NCBI RefSeq assembly: GCF_030247195.1
Contig: NC_080672.1
Coordinates: forward strand, 5,766,001 to 5,830,000
Direction of reading: 5' to 3'
From: Topomyia yanbarensis
Taxonomy: Eukaryota > Arthropoda > Insecta > Diptera > Culicidae
Length of the DNA: 64,000 nt
The notes under the pieces are model-generated. The model ran no database searches. It was not told the DNA's origin and was given only the letters and a program-made list of their open reading frames with translations. Made by a program: the position numbers and the translations under genes. Positions within the stretch are counted from its first letter, which is position 1. Every line of letters begins with the position of its first letter. Below are positions 23,545-35,264 of the stretch, in pieces.

Positions 23545-25500
23545 GGGGCTAAGGACAAGACCTCATCTTCCCCTCCGCCACATTCCGTAGTCCTTCACGG
23601 ACGGCGAACATGGACTGGAGAGTGTACGAAAAGCATCCCCTTAGCGACCATCTCAGGCGATTCCACATTGGCCAACGGAACCGTGCACGGAAAAAGATGA
23701 CCGGCAATCTATAGTGGAAGACGAAAACCTTCAACAAAGTCCTCTTTCTTGATGCATTTCGGCCGGACAGCGGGATCAAGAACGTTGACGCGGCTGGTCT
23801 TTTCACTTTTTACTTTATTTTTATTTACGTGACTTTAAAAGTTTTTTTTTCATTCGTCACGCAAAGGCTGGTCTAACAAGAATGATTGTGACGACTTGAG
23901 ATGCTACAATGCCGCGAAAACTGTAGTCACGAAGTAGACGGCGTCCAGCTTACTGGGTAAAGGAGTCGCTCGGCACGCTACACGCTGCATGTCTCAGGGC
24001 CAGAGAGCGGGCTCAGAGAGCAAGATCGGAGAGTGAGAGGGGAGCGTAAGGTGACGTTTCAGGAAGCTCAAAAACGGGAGATCAAGCTTGGCAAGCCAGT
24101 TTGCCATAGGGAGCTGTGCTGAAAAGTGGATGCCAATCCCTGGAGGACGCGTGCTGAGTCATGAAGGCGAAGACGAAGGCTCGTCGACGCCAGCCAAAAT
24201 GTGCCCTGGTAAGCTAAAGATTTCTTCCCAAAGCTCGATCCAAATACCTGGTCGTCCGATACCGTACGGCTAAGAAGAAGGAGCAAACGTAAACGAGTGG
24301 CAAGTGACTAACGACGAGCTCAAAGAAGCGTCGATGCGACTAAAATCAAAGAAAACCCTCAGTCCGGATGGAATACCAAACGTGGCGCTGAAAGCTGCGC
24401 TCGTGGCATGTTCAGGGTGGTGCTAACGGAGACAATAGACGCGATCGAGAACAGCTTCATCAACCACGTCGACAACGCCTGCGAAAAGTCGGCGATAGTA
24501 ACGAACACAATAGCGAGGATCATGCCAGACATCAGCGCCCCGAGAAGCAGTATGACACGTCTCCTATTTAGTGTTTCGTCATCAATACTGCGATGTGGGG
24601 TTCCCGTCTGCGGTGCAGTGCTGAAAACTGGGGCCAGCGGAACCGCGCTACAGAACAATATCGTCGTAGAAAGTATACGCTATTGCATGGATGATCGCCA
24701 TTTGCATCACGCGGCGGAGGATATCGAGTGCTACAATCGAAGGAACACCTGGAACGTAAGGAAGACGGTGAGAATCGATTCGATGACGACGTGGCGCAGA
24801 AATGGGACAATACGGGGAAAGAAAAGGAAACCTACCGGCTAATTCCAAACCTGTTGACGTGGGTCAACTTCCACCTGACACCTCTCCTTGGTTGCTCCTG
24901 AAGTATCTTCATCGGTTTGAGCACGCAACGTCATTGGTTCGAGCACGCAACGTCATCGGGCCCGTAGTGTGAGAACGTCTAGGAGACGCCGGAGCATGTG
25001 ATCTTCGAATGTCCGAGGTTCGAAACAACATGCAGGAAGCTGCTCGAAACGGGAGGAGCGGACATCAACCCGGATAATGTCGCCTACAGAATGACAAGCG
25101 ACGTATACACATAGAACGCGGTCAACAGAGTGGTGATGCTGATCATGATCGCCTTACAACGCAAATGGCGTGATGAAAAGCGAGCAACGGTTTCGGGAGA
25201 GCAATTACCGCCGGGAAACTCCGCAGTGTTGGGATAGATTCACCGCCGAGGATTAGTTGAGTAGGCTGCGACAGACCAATGAGTATGGGTCGTCGGGACG
25301 CCACGCTCCATCCGGACTCGCCGTTCAGCCCCTAGCTGAATGGCTCGGTTTCGGGAGAACTTTCTTGCCGTGAAAGTCTCCGTCCGAGTAGGCCAGGACC
25401 AACTGCTTTGACGACCACTTTTCGAGGCAGTGGCAACGCCTGAACTAACCAGAAGGGCCCCGTATGGGTTTCTTTCGATTAAACTCCGTACGGCTTTCCC
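23545..25500 (+). mobile_element. Degenerate R1-like LINE with deleted RT core
   Basis: In broken plus-strand frames the order of a non-LTR ORF2 can be followed. An endonuclease end (PLSDHLRRFHIG, about 23638) is followed by the RT start (SPDGIPNVALKAA, 24361-24400). Next comes the RT thumb/connector (FINHVDNACEKSA, NTIARIMPD, SSSILRCGVPVCGAVL, 24408-24650). A C-terminal zinc-binding stretch (CGNVEETPEHVIFECPRF-like, around 24970-25025, with the first Cys changed) and a GC-rich 3' untranslated part close the copy. The segment that should hold the YADD catalytic motif is missing between about 24400 and 24410. Multiple frameshifts and stops show it is dead. Confidence 0.8.
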
Positions 25501-26441
25501 GTAAGACTAGTTACTTTATTACAATTGAAAATGATTTTTATAGTTATTTTTAATCAATTAGCCTACGCACTACTGTCCCTAAGCAGGTTGATAAGCCGAT
25601 CGCACGCTACGTTGATCCCTATAGCTGACAAACGGACACCTGTTGCTGGTTGTGAGCTACGCTGATAAGCATGGTCGCATGTCACACGTGTCCCTATGCT
25701 GAGAATCGAATAGACGCTGCTGGGCATAAACTAAATTCATAAACTAACAGTATTATTTAGAATAAATTTCTCTTGCGGACCATCCAGTGCAAAATTAAAA
25801 ATAAATTGAATTTGCAACCTTACGATAAGAAATAGAACTCATCCAACGAATTTTCATGTGTGGCTTACAAAATCGGATCGAAAAGTTAATATAATCGGTG
25901 GTGGACAAAATCGGGGGCTGACAAAAGCTGGTCTTCACTGTATTAACATTTGCTTAAACATTTACTTTTTTTCTCAAATCGTTCGTTTGACATGGCAAAG
26001 ACTGATTACACCCAAGTTCGAATGAGTCGCACCGGTGCAAAAACGAAAGCGCTATCAGTTAACCCGAATTGGCATTCATAAGACAGCACAACAGTGACGA
26101 TGTTTGTTTTCGAATAATGTGGACACTAATAACCCTTTTCCAAGTAAAATAACCGAATACTATCCTATTTTAGAGAGTGCAGGTGTTTCTCAATTTTCGT
26201 GAAAATACTAAAAGATCACTTTGAGATTAGTTCAAATTATATTCAACAAAGTATATTAAACAAGGAATTCCATAAATGTAGACGTCAAATTATTCTTCTA
26301 TCCACCCTTCAAGCGAGGGAAACGACATGATGGATTAGTTTTGCGGTATGTCATGGGATCCGGATTGGTTGCTGTGAATAAACAATAGGTTATCTCAAAA
26401 AATACTTTTGTACCACACTGCAGAGTCTGCATTTTAGATAA
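25501..26441. other. Intergenic DNA with one MITE end
   Basis: At 25897-25938 GGACAAAATCGGGGGCTGACAAAAGCTGGTCTTCACTGTA-type sequence is a single end of the TA-flanked family at 6785-6961. The rest shows no recognised feature. Confidence 0.4.
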
Positions 26442-27682
26442 TTAATTTAAATTCGTAAACTCACGTAAGATGAAGCGGGGTTTTTTGAATGGTACATCAC
26501 TAGTGCCACTGGTGCTCGGTTGTTGATAGTCCAGATTTGACGAACCAGCATCGCTCATTTCTACGTTATCATCAATGGCAAGCATAGGCTGAGAAATCAA
26601 TACACTTTGAGAACTTACGTTCTCTCCAGGAACGGTAACAACACTACGCGAAGAAAATTCCGGTTGAGTAGAGGAGTTTTGTGCAGAAGCTGCATCCAAA
26701 AACTCGCTTTCGTGCTTTATGTACATTCCTAACGCTCCTTCCTCGTGTGAAGAATCTGATGACAACGCTGATATTTGCACAAGTCCATTGCTCTCTTGGG
26801 ATGAGCCTGAAAAATAATTTAATTATCAACTTTGGTTGTAGTTATTTATTCTCCAGGCCTACTATCTTGAGCGCGATGAACATCGGCGTTAACCAAATGA
26901 AAAGCATTCGTTCCATCAGAGCAATCCGTCGAGATACTTATATCAGAAGACGAAGGTTTTTCCGCCGAGTGTGAAGATTCCTCTACTATTGACGAAAGGA
27001 CTGGCGGAGTATGCTGAATAATTTGATCTTGCCGCTCGATGCGGGGAGCCTGCTCTCTTACCGCTGTGATAGTCATATCGCACGGATTATAATTCTGCGG
27101 CTCAGAGAGAGCCATGTAGCTTTGACATATCTCTGAATATCGTCGCTTTACGGCCTCACACATATCCAATCCACTGGCAAACTTGATATTACGCATTCGA
27201 TTTACAGTTGGAAACAGCTTCATCAGTTTTTCTAGCTTTTTAATGCTGGGTGAGGGTTTGTTTACAACCTCGGAATAAGAGCGCAGCAATTTAGTTTGTT
27301 CGGTAATGATGATTCGGTCTTGCGGAGACAATTGCGCATGGAATGGACTATAATATTTGAAGCTACTGAGCGTTCTCAATAGCTCCTTGTCGTTCAGTAT
27401 ACTATTCTCCTCGAATAATTTTTCTTCACCCGGAAATATTTTTGCATAGTGATCTGGGTCCGGAGAACAGTCCGTACAATATAGATGAATGCCCTGAAAA
27501 ATTATAAACATTTTTGACTATTTGTACCTACTTTGCATTAATTTACTTACCGAGTTTAAGGGACGATACTTTTCGATTCTATCGTTAGAGCCAACATATA
27601 CGAGGAACGGCGAGCATCTTGTACAGTTAAAACAAATCATAAAGTATGCTAAATCGTCGATTGTATAATCATCGGTAGTCAT
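26442..27682 (-). CDS. Uncharacterised 375-residue protein with clustered N-terminal cysteines (three exons)
   Basis: Exons 27682-27551, 27493-26863 and 26806-26442 join in phase to a 375-residue frame with GT-AG introns of 57 and 56 bases. The start is ATG 27682 in an AAAATGAC context; the frame extends upstream only to a non-ATG codon. Residues 17-23 read CFNCTRC and residues 50-53 CTDC, suggesting a small zinc-binding fold. Residues about 65-190 are mixed, probably helical (SPQDRIIITEQTKLLRSY). The last 180 are Ser-rich and acidic with several SS-D/S-E runs and end PFKKPRFILREFTNLN. A Zip3/RNF212-like meiotic RING protein has a similar layout (N-terminal zinc module, helix, serine-rich tail), but too few cysteines and no RING histidine are visible, so I do not assign it. 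A MITE (27833-28107) sits just upstream. Confidence 0.7.
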
Positions 27683-27832
27683 TTTTAATAAATACAACGG
27701 AAAAAACGATTGTAAAGCGAAGAAACAAAATTTGTTCAATGTTTTCGAAAAAAAAACGTATTGACCGTTCGAACGCGAGAATAAATTTTCGTCCTCGAAC
27801 AGAGACTCCGAGCGCTATTTTGGACTTTAACG

Positions 27833-28107
27833 CAGAGATGCCAGGTCATATTTTGTGAAATCTGTGCACAGCCTGTACAAATCTGTATTAAGAATAAAAA
27901 CGTACAAGTTTGTCCCAAAACAAGAAGTGGCGACCTATTTATTAGTTTTTGTGCGAGGCAAAAATTGATAAATCTGCTCAAATCTGTGCATTATAACAGA
28001 AATCTGTGCAGCATATTGAAAATCTGTGAAATTAAAACAGAAAATAATCTGTGCAGCATAATGAAAATCTGTGAAACACAGATTAATCTGTGCACCTGGC
28101 ATCCCTG
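27833..28107. mobile_element. hAT-like MITE, CAGAGATGCCAGGT ... ACCTGGCATCCCTG
   Basis: Inverted ends of about 40 bases share CAG(A/G)GATGCCAGGT and AATCTGTGCACAG-type sequence, and the interior repeats AATCTGTG. The 8-base flanks CTTTAACG and CTTTGGCC match at only five positions, so the target duplication is uncertain. It is 275 bp, non-coding, and lies about 150 bases upstream of the 375-residue gene. Confidence 0.7.
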
Positions 28108-28663
28108 CTTTGGCCATAAATTTTAACGTTTTACGTTGGCAACAAGTGCTTTTGGAAACATTCTCCCAGACCAAAATTTCGTTAATTTTTTTCAAATTTC
28201 CAACTTTAGTTTTGCAAAAAAAAACGACCGACGTTTGACCAATATCCGTTGATTGTGAGCAAAAGGCACTGGGCACTTCTGCATTACCGACGAGCTTTTG
28301 TTGCATTACCGACGAGCTTCATAAGGGTGACCAGATTGAATTCGTTAACACCTCCCTAAGAAACATCCTATGATCCAAGAGCCTAACGACCTGTTCAGGG
28401 TATCATCCAAACAATATGTGGAATCGTTGGACTATATGGGTTAAAGTTCGGGTATATTTTTTTATTAGGGCTTGCTAACAAAAATTTACGCTGAAGCTCT
28501 AGCCTTACAATTAGTTGGAAACAACGCTGAATTCAAACAATTTAGTTGGATAATGGCTTAAACAGTTCTTGTTCAGCTTATTCTCTCTGATAAAAGGCTT
28601 GTTCAGCTTTCGTTGTTTGTTGGGCACACAATGCCCCTTGCAATATCCTGTTTGTAACAAGTT
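28108..28663. other. Intergenic DNA with a short tandem duplication
   Basis: TGCATTACCGACGAGCTT occurs twice between about 28280 and 28320. No gene was recognised. Confidence 0.4.
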
Positions 28664-28820
28664 GGAACGGGAACTGCGGATATACATATTTTCTTTTTTC
28701 TGTTTATTTTATCATTCGTCTCGCATAACCTCTCATTCTACCTCACATGGAGTGGCTGCATTGGCACTTCCCACTGGCTGCATTTCACGTTAGTTTTTTT
28801 ATATCCGCATGTCCCGTTCC
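28664..28820. repeat. Short inverted-repeat element
   Basis: A 21-base arm at 28664-28684 starting GGAACGGGAACTGCGGA and its near-complement at 28800-28820 bracket 115 bases. Two mismatched positions separate the arms. Confidence 0.6.
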
Positions 28821-29589
28821 AGGTAAAAAGTAAACGAATATACGCTTTCCAGTTCCGAAAACCGCAAATAAAAGCTACGACAAATTTGTAGCTTTTTCTT
28901 ATAAATTCATATTGAAAATATACTACTGTTCATTGGAATTTTTTTATTTTCATTCTTTATAACATGAATTGTGTGCTGCACCTGTCTTAACAATATTAAG
29001 TACTACAGTGACGATCTGTTTAACTGAAACACTCATAAGTTTGTGATATTTTGAACAATATTTATTTGAGCGGTATATGCTCCGTTGTGATTGTCGTTGT
29101 CGACTAATTCATACATCTTGGAACACTCGTGACATGTGATAACAATGTTAGCAGCGAGGTCAAAAGGCGTGTTGCAGCTGCGAATATTCATGGTTGGCCT
29201 AGTGCCGTAGCTTACAACAGGCGCGCACAAAACTTGGTCTATAAAATATGCTGATACTCCCTATTGCTCTGTACGGTCATTAGGCATAGGCATTCAAGCA
29301 AGCAGACTATCGAATGATCGGTGTGTTTGAAAGACGAATGATGTGTTCAATATTGCTTGTGGCACTAAAAACTGGATTCTAACCGCACTGCGCACTTACC
29401 ATTCTTCCATTAAATTTTTCTCATAGACCGGTTAGTTCGACTGGTCTGTCTATAAAAGTACCATCTCTATCACTTAAAATACATGTTTTTGACAGCTCGC
29501 AGTTTTGATATCACTCGCACTTTAAAAGTGCGGAGTCCAGGTTGGTGGGAAGTGCGCAATATTGTCCGTGCTTTTCCAAAGGAGACGCG
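28821..29589. other. Intergenic sequence without recognised features
   Basis: Nothing could be assigned. Confidence 0.3.
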
Positions 29590-30620
29590 ACGAATGTTTG
29601 TTTATTGGGGCTTTAACCTCCTGGTCATTTGCCCGAGAAAAGTTGTATATGCATTTCATTTCTTAGTACTATATAGATAATACATTTCATTGTTAATCTT
29701 GATTCGGAATCTGTCTGAAAGGTGGATTGGGGTTTAAGTGGACCGTGATGGTTTCTCACATCACCCGGTCCTGGTGTGGCAGAGGGCCCGCAGTTAAGCT
29801 TGGTTGGAGAGATGGGGTGGGGGTAGGATACGGAGTAGATATCTTTGGCTGTTTTTAATGTTGCGGAGTCGTCACCTCCGAATGTGCGCTCGAGGATACT
29901 AGAGGGTACGCCGAAGGGTTGCTATAGCAATTTCCAGCGAAAAGATAAAACGCCAGCTTCAACGCAAGCACTTTCGGCTGGAGTGCTGGGTAGGCGTTTG
30001 GAGGCTGTTCGAATGGATCCGGTGTAGAGTGAGGCTAGAATCTGGATGATCCCTTGAATGTCCACCGGTTATTTCAATCCCGTAGTAAATACGGCTGCAG
30101 TGTTTCTATTACATTTCGGATGTCTGGAGCAGATGGTTTGCACCAGACGTTTGCTTTTGGATGTGGACAGCTTGAATCCTACAGAGGTAAAACAGCATTC
30201 ACTGCAGCTTGATGCGCTTTCTTCCTTTAGTCCGTCCCAAAACAACCACAACGATGTCGTCAGCGTATACAAATATGAACACACCCTTGGGGAGGATGGC
30301 AAAGATGGAATTCATACTAATGAGAAATAACGTAACTGCCAGGACGGATCTCTGAGGTACACCATTTTCCTCGGTATAAATGCCCGATTCGCTTCCGCAA
30401 ATTCCAACTCGAAATTTACGGGTTTGAAAGAAACGTTGAATAAAAAATTCAAGATTACCTCGTATTTCCCATAGATCAAGTTGTCTGAGGATTCCTTCTC
30501 GCCAAACCGTGTTGTATGCTTTGTCGATGTCGAGAGCGCGATGTCTGCATGAAGGAGTTCCTTGTTGGTCTGACGAAACGAAACTTTAGAAGCACAATTC
30601 AGTTTAGTTGCCAAATACAG
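29590..30620 (-). mobile_element. Degenerate non-LTR retrotransposon, RT region
   Basis: Minus-strand translation gives a recognisable reverse transcriptase. KAYNTVWREGILRQLDLW (around 30470-30520) is followed by an ENGVPQ-like block, then FVYADDIV with the YADD catalytic motif at 30256-30267. Downstream the frame breaks repeatedly. The order and wording fit I/Jockey-type LINEs. A GGGGCTTTAACCTCCTGGTCATTTGCCC block at its low-coordinate end resembles a LINE tail also seen at 34405-34435. It is a dead fragment. Confidence 0.75.
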
Positions 30621-31206
30621 TTAACGTAACCAATTAGCACACATTAAACATGGGTAATATATATTTTTCGACGTTTCTCTTAACGCACTAATTCAATTCG
30701 TTAAGTCAAAATAATTAAAAGCATGTTTCCAATGAAACGAACCATACTCGTCGGCAGAGTAGAAAATGACGAATAAAATAAACCACGATATGTACCAAGT
30801 ATACAAACATACCGACATTGGAAGGTTAATAAAACACTCAAGACTACAGTAAGCTGGACATGTAGCGCGAATGTGAGACCAGCCAAAGTTATGTTCAACA
30901 CAGAACCTAGAAGAGGTAACCACTTCAGGGCAGACTCCGCACTCACTGGCTGTATGCAATCGAGGAAGGTGCGCGTCCGGCAAGCGTTCAAGAAGCTCGG
31001 AGAATGGCAACCCAAAATGACAAACCAGGGAATCTAAAATACATTATTAGTCGTCCTTCTGAACCCCTGGAAATATTTTGAAGATTCATGGAAAAAATTT
31101 CTCGCGATTTTTATTTTATTAACAATTTATTAGGCATACGTGTGTAGAGTCTAGATTAATTTGCTGTTGGAATTTTTTCCAAAAGTCCCTTAAGCATCTA
31201 ACATAT
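30621..31206. other. Downstream of COG5, nothing recognised
   Basis: Overlapping open frames of about 100 codons occur on the minus strand at 30693-31015, but they show no family resemblance and no supporting splice or context signal. Confidence 0.35.
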
Positions 31207-31212
31207 TTTATT
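31207..31212 (-). terminator. Polyadenylation signal of COG5
   Basis: AATAAA on the minus strand, 33 bases after the COG5 stop codon. Confidence 0.55.
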
Positions 31213-31244
31213 GGTATATAATAGTACAAATAATTGTCCACGTT

Positions 31245-33700
31245 TTAGTCGCTTTCTCTGGACGCGATCCGCATTAATGCCTTCTCCAGAACGCTAGTCA
31301 TCAACGGGTACACATCATCGTATTGGGATATATTTTTCTGACGGACGACGGTCCGATATTTCTGAAGCGCTCCTGTAACAAGTTCCAGTCTATCCGCCTC
31401 AGACGAATGCGTCTCCAACCACTGGATCAATTTCTCGGTTGACCAGCCCGCAGTGACGTGTGGACTGGCCAATTCTGGACCAGCGAACCCGAACAGCATG
31501 AATAGCACAATGTATGATGGCATTATACCTTCCTCTCCGGACGTTTGTTGTACCAATTCTTCGGCAGATACAACCAACAGTGAAGACATTGCCCTCAGTA
31601 ATCGTAAGCTTTTCCCCAAAACTGTTAGATCCGGAACGATCGGTTTAAGTGCCAGTTCCAGATGGTGTGAGTCTGACTTGAGTCTTTGACGGCCGTTGTT
31701 CGAAATTGGACGTATTATTGCGGCATTCTGCACAAATAATTCTATACACCGTATCGCCAAATTTTTACCACATTCTTCAACGATTGATTTATCAGCGAAT
31801 GGAACAATATGGGAGTTCCAAGAGCGAGACAAAAAGTCCTGCAATTCTTTCATATAAAACGAAGGCCCCGTAGTTGAAATGCTGGATGTGTTCAAACCAG
31901 GCTCTCTTTGCATGCTCAATAAAATAATGTTTACGGCCGAATGAATAGATGCAATTAATTGTTGGATGATTGCAAGCGCAATGGTACGACCTTCAAAAAG
32001 ACTCTGCTTTAATTTGGTGGCAGATTCGGAGCTTGAAAAATTTGATCCTAAATGTTGAATCAACCTATTCACGGCCTCATGGTGGTAGTAGATCACATTG
32101 GCTAGCGTGATATTCTGAGATTGAGACGCGTTCGGGTTATCTAAAGAATTAATGAATAATTATAATTGTAGAGTGTTGTGGTCTTGGATCTGTTAATAAT
32201 ATTGGCTTACCCAAAACTTGATGCGTGTCTCCACCGAGTTTAACATTTCGTTCAATCTTATTCCAGATATCCCTACTTGACACGCAGATTACATCGGTCA
32301 CTTTCCGCATTAGTCGATCGTCCACATTAGCAGCACTTAGCTCGGTTGAAGCAACGCGTATTATGGCATCTATTACTTCTTGATTAGGAAAATCTATGTC
32401 AGTTAGCACGGCCTTTAGATTGTTGGCACATTTCTCCAAATAGCCTGCCTCCAGAGAAATAAACACATCTTCCCGGAAAATGAATTTGTTGTCAACTTTT
32501 CTTTCTAACCCTCGTGCCACCGAAAGCAGCTTCGGAAGACCCTGCTGCAGTGCTTGTTGCACGTGGGGTTGGACTGTATCAAAGGATTCAATCAACTGTT
32601 TTTGTAATTGATCCCAGAACCGAACCCCGATAGTTTTCCCAATGTTAATACAATCCTCTGTAAGGGGCAACTCCAGCAAACAACGTTGCAGAAATTCTAT
32701 TTGTTGGCAGTAACCATAAAGTTCGTCCAAAAATAACCATTCCAATGATTGCCAAAGTTTTGTGCGAAAGTTAGTTGAGCTGGCCAGCGTAGGCGCTTTC
32801 CCTGGTCCCTTGATTGGATTGCGCTCCGTTTTGTCCTTGGTGGGATCTGCTTGGCGCATTTTCCTCACGTCCGAAGCCATATAGCACTCTTTAATAGAAT
32901 CTGCAAACCCATACAACATTTTTGACATTTATACGTTAAAATTATTAAAATCTTTCATATACCTTTAGTATAACGTTGATACGTTTCCAAAATATTTTGC
33001 AAACATTTGGTCAATGTTTTCATATTTAAGAAAATTTCTAAACATTCTTTAGTTTCATCAACTTTTCCATTTTCGATATTTTCGAACAAATCCCGATTTG
33101 CGACCTGCAGCAAACGTGCTTTGACCGTTGCCACAGTAGCAATTTCCTCCTTTAAAAAATCAAGTTCACTAAGTTCCACATCCTCCATTAGGCTTTCTAG
33201 CTCGTAAACTATGCTAGCCTGCTCTGGAAGTTTTGTAGTATGTTCTAAACCTTTGTAGATCTGAAGAAATCTACCGCTTTGACGTAACAAATGCGATGTC
33301 TCGTGAAGTCGGCCAAGTATTCTGGTCTGTGAGACCAGTTGTTCGTACGGTTCGATGATTTGTTTCTTAAGCCGTTCGGCACTTTGTTGTAATAACTCAA
33401 CGTGGCCAGAAATGGACCCAATTGCAGTATTAAGATGATCGGCGTGATTTGCCTGGGACAGAAGTGACCCGTACTGACTGCGGACTAGGGTATTAATTTG
33501 TGTTGACACCTGCTCTAATCCCTCCGACAACTTAGCAACTTGTTCCGCGGCGGTCATTTTGGCAGATAGTTTAACTTGGGCTTCTAGATCATCATCCAGA
33601 AATGCACGAAAAAACTCTAAAGAAACAAAATTCATAATCTCATCGCAATTACTAGTTTGAAAGTAACATTACCATCTTTTTCTATATTGTTATCCTCCAT
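31245..33700 (-). CDS. COG5: Conserved oligomeric Golgi complex subunit 5 (four exons)
   Basis: COG5 belongs to lobe B of the eight-subunit COG tethering complex, which captures vesicles during retrograde transport within the Golgi. Exons 33700-33673, 33616-32963, 32900-32211 and 32140-31245 join in phase to 755 residues, about the usual length for animal COG5 (Drosophila four way stop). The first exon encodes only MEDNNIEKD plus one base. The family core follows: FFRAFLDDDLEAQVKLS, then SQYGSLLSQANHADHLNTAI, a helical coiled-coil region, and GRFLQIYKGLEHTTKLPEQA. The C-terminal half reads IYYHHEAVNRLIQHLG and ends LMRIASRESD. Introns are 56-70 bases with canonical ends. The upstream side carries a copy of the 25-bp motif at 34004. 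Assignment by whole-length resemblance. Confidence 0.95.
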
Positions 33701-34806
33701 TTCAGGACACGTATACACTACAAAATTTGTAATTTTATTGCGTACGAAAATCTGTTAGTTTACACAGTAATTTGTAATTTTATTAGTGTTAACGAGAACC
33801 TGGTAGTGAAAACTATTTTTCAGATCAAGGAAAACAGAATATTCGCGGACTGGAATTCTTCGTTAAATACTAAAAAACTAATACTAAAAACTTTGAAATC
33901 AAAAAAAATTGCATTGTCATTTGACGTGTACACAGTGTTTGGTCCATCTCGACGAATATATTTTTTTAATTTTTCGACAAGATGTGAGGGTGGCTGGATG
34001 TTGTTGGCTCGAATCAAAACTCATCGAATGTAAACAAAGTTAATTCTGTAGCGTCAAACTGGCACCCAGGTGGCGAAATCGTTACACGCCACCGAAAAAC
34101 TACCTAAAATTGAGTACTTTTGACTCAATCTCGTGGTATCGTGCAGGAATGTAAAATTAAGAAAACCGTGTTGAAGGTAGTTTTCATTTAACTACGGCAA
34201 AAATCATCACTCAACCTTGAGTTTAATTTATAGTATACTTAATTTAAGTTGAATTTACCTAATTTTGAGTATACCCCAAAAAACTCAAAAGTACCTTACT
34301 GCACGGAAGACCTCGACTGAGTCGAATCTCTCGTTTTGTTTTTGACGACACTAATAAGTGCGAAAGCGACGCACAACTCAAAAGTATTGTATTGTATTGT
34401 TTATTTTGGGTTTTAACCGTTGGGTCATTCGCCCATAACTCAAAAGTACCTAAATTAAAGTTAAAAGAACTTATTCTGTGGGTTGTTTTATTTTTGCATG
34501 TAGAGTTCAACGTGGAACTGGAGCTTTGCCAGAAAATTTTTGTTTCTCGGATTATGTTTTGGGAAACATCCGGTAATCATCCGATATCCTTCAGGAACAT
34601 CTGTTTAAGGTGTACTAGTACGAGCCGCTGAAACTTCACCGTATCCGCCTACCCGCCGTCGGAGGCAAGCAAATATCTATACCTTTTGTTCAAAACGTCA
34701 TATCTAACAAATGTAAACAAACTGAGTTTATTATGCCAAATACAACATTGACTCTATCATCTACAAATAACAGAAAAAGTTAATCATTCTTTACATGCTA
34801 ATTTAA
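33701..34806. repeat. Intergenic repeats upstream of COG5
   Basis: It holds one copy of the 25-bp motif (34004-34028) with the following AATGTAAACAAAGTTAATTC block and CAGGTGGCGAAATCGTTA. A CTCAAAAGTACCT/GAGTACTTTTGA inverted element spans roughly 34105-34300, and a LINE-tail-like TTTATTTTGGGTTTTAACCG lies near 34400. At 34505-34620 an AACTGGAGCTTTGCCAGAAA block matches the first exon frame of the gene at 35265-36007. Confidence 0.6.
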
Positions 34807-35015
34807 TCTTAAGGTTGAACAGAGAACGGGCAAAAGTCGAAAACGAAAAAAGCAGTTTTTTCCACATCGTGTGTTAGATCTCCATAAAAATCAATCAGCT
34901 TAGATAGAATGTTGTTACAGCACTGCTGATTGATTTTTATAGAGATCTATCACACGGTGGGGAAAAAATGCTTTTTTCTTTTTTGATTTTCGCTCATTCT
35001 TTGATCAACCTTAAG
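34807..35015. mobile_element. Foldback MITE, AAAAAAGCAGTTTTTTC family, copy 2
   Basis: The ends CTTAAGGTTGA and TCAACCTTAAG and long inner arms (AAAAATCAATCAGC with its complement) make it almost fully palindromic. It shares AAAAAAGCAGTTTTTTC with the element at 7558-7714. Confidence 0.75.
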
Positions 35016-35078
35016 TCGAAATGCCACATATAGTGTACCGAAGTTTTACTAACATTTTGTAGATGTGATATTTTACGA

Positions 35079-35225
35079 TTCTATCACATTCGCCCGAAAG
35101 CCATTTACCCGAATGACATTCGGGCGAGTGGTCCATTCGGGTTTATGGCATTCGGGTGAATGGTTTTCGGGCGAACGTCATTCGGGGACTTTCGGTCGAA
35201 TTTCATTCGGGCAAATGTGATAGAA
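35079..35225. mobile_element. MITE made of ATTCGGG units
   Basis: The left end TTCTATCACATTCGCCCGAA and the right end in complement TTCTATCACATTTGCCCGAA are near-identical inverted repeats. The 147-bp element is built almost entirely of CATTCGGG/CCCGAATG units in both orientations. Confidence 0.75.
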
Positions 35226-35264
35226 CCTGTTTTGCATTGTGATGTTTTGTCAAGTCAACTGTAG

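Noticed and set aside
35079..35225. CRISPR-like array from the regular ATTCGGG words
   Set aside because: Units are too short, lie in both orientations, have no spacers, and the genome is eukaryotic.
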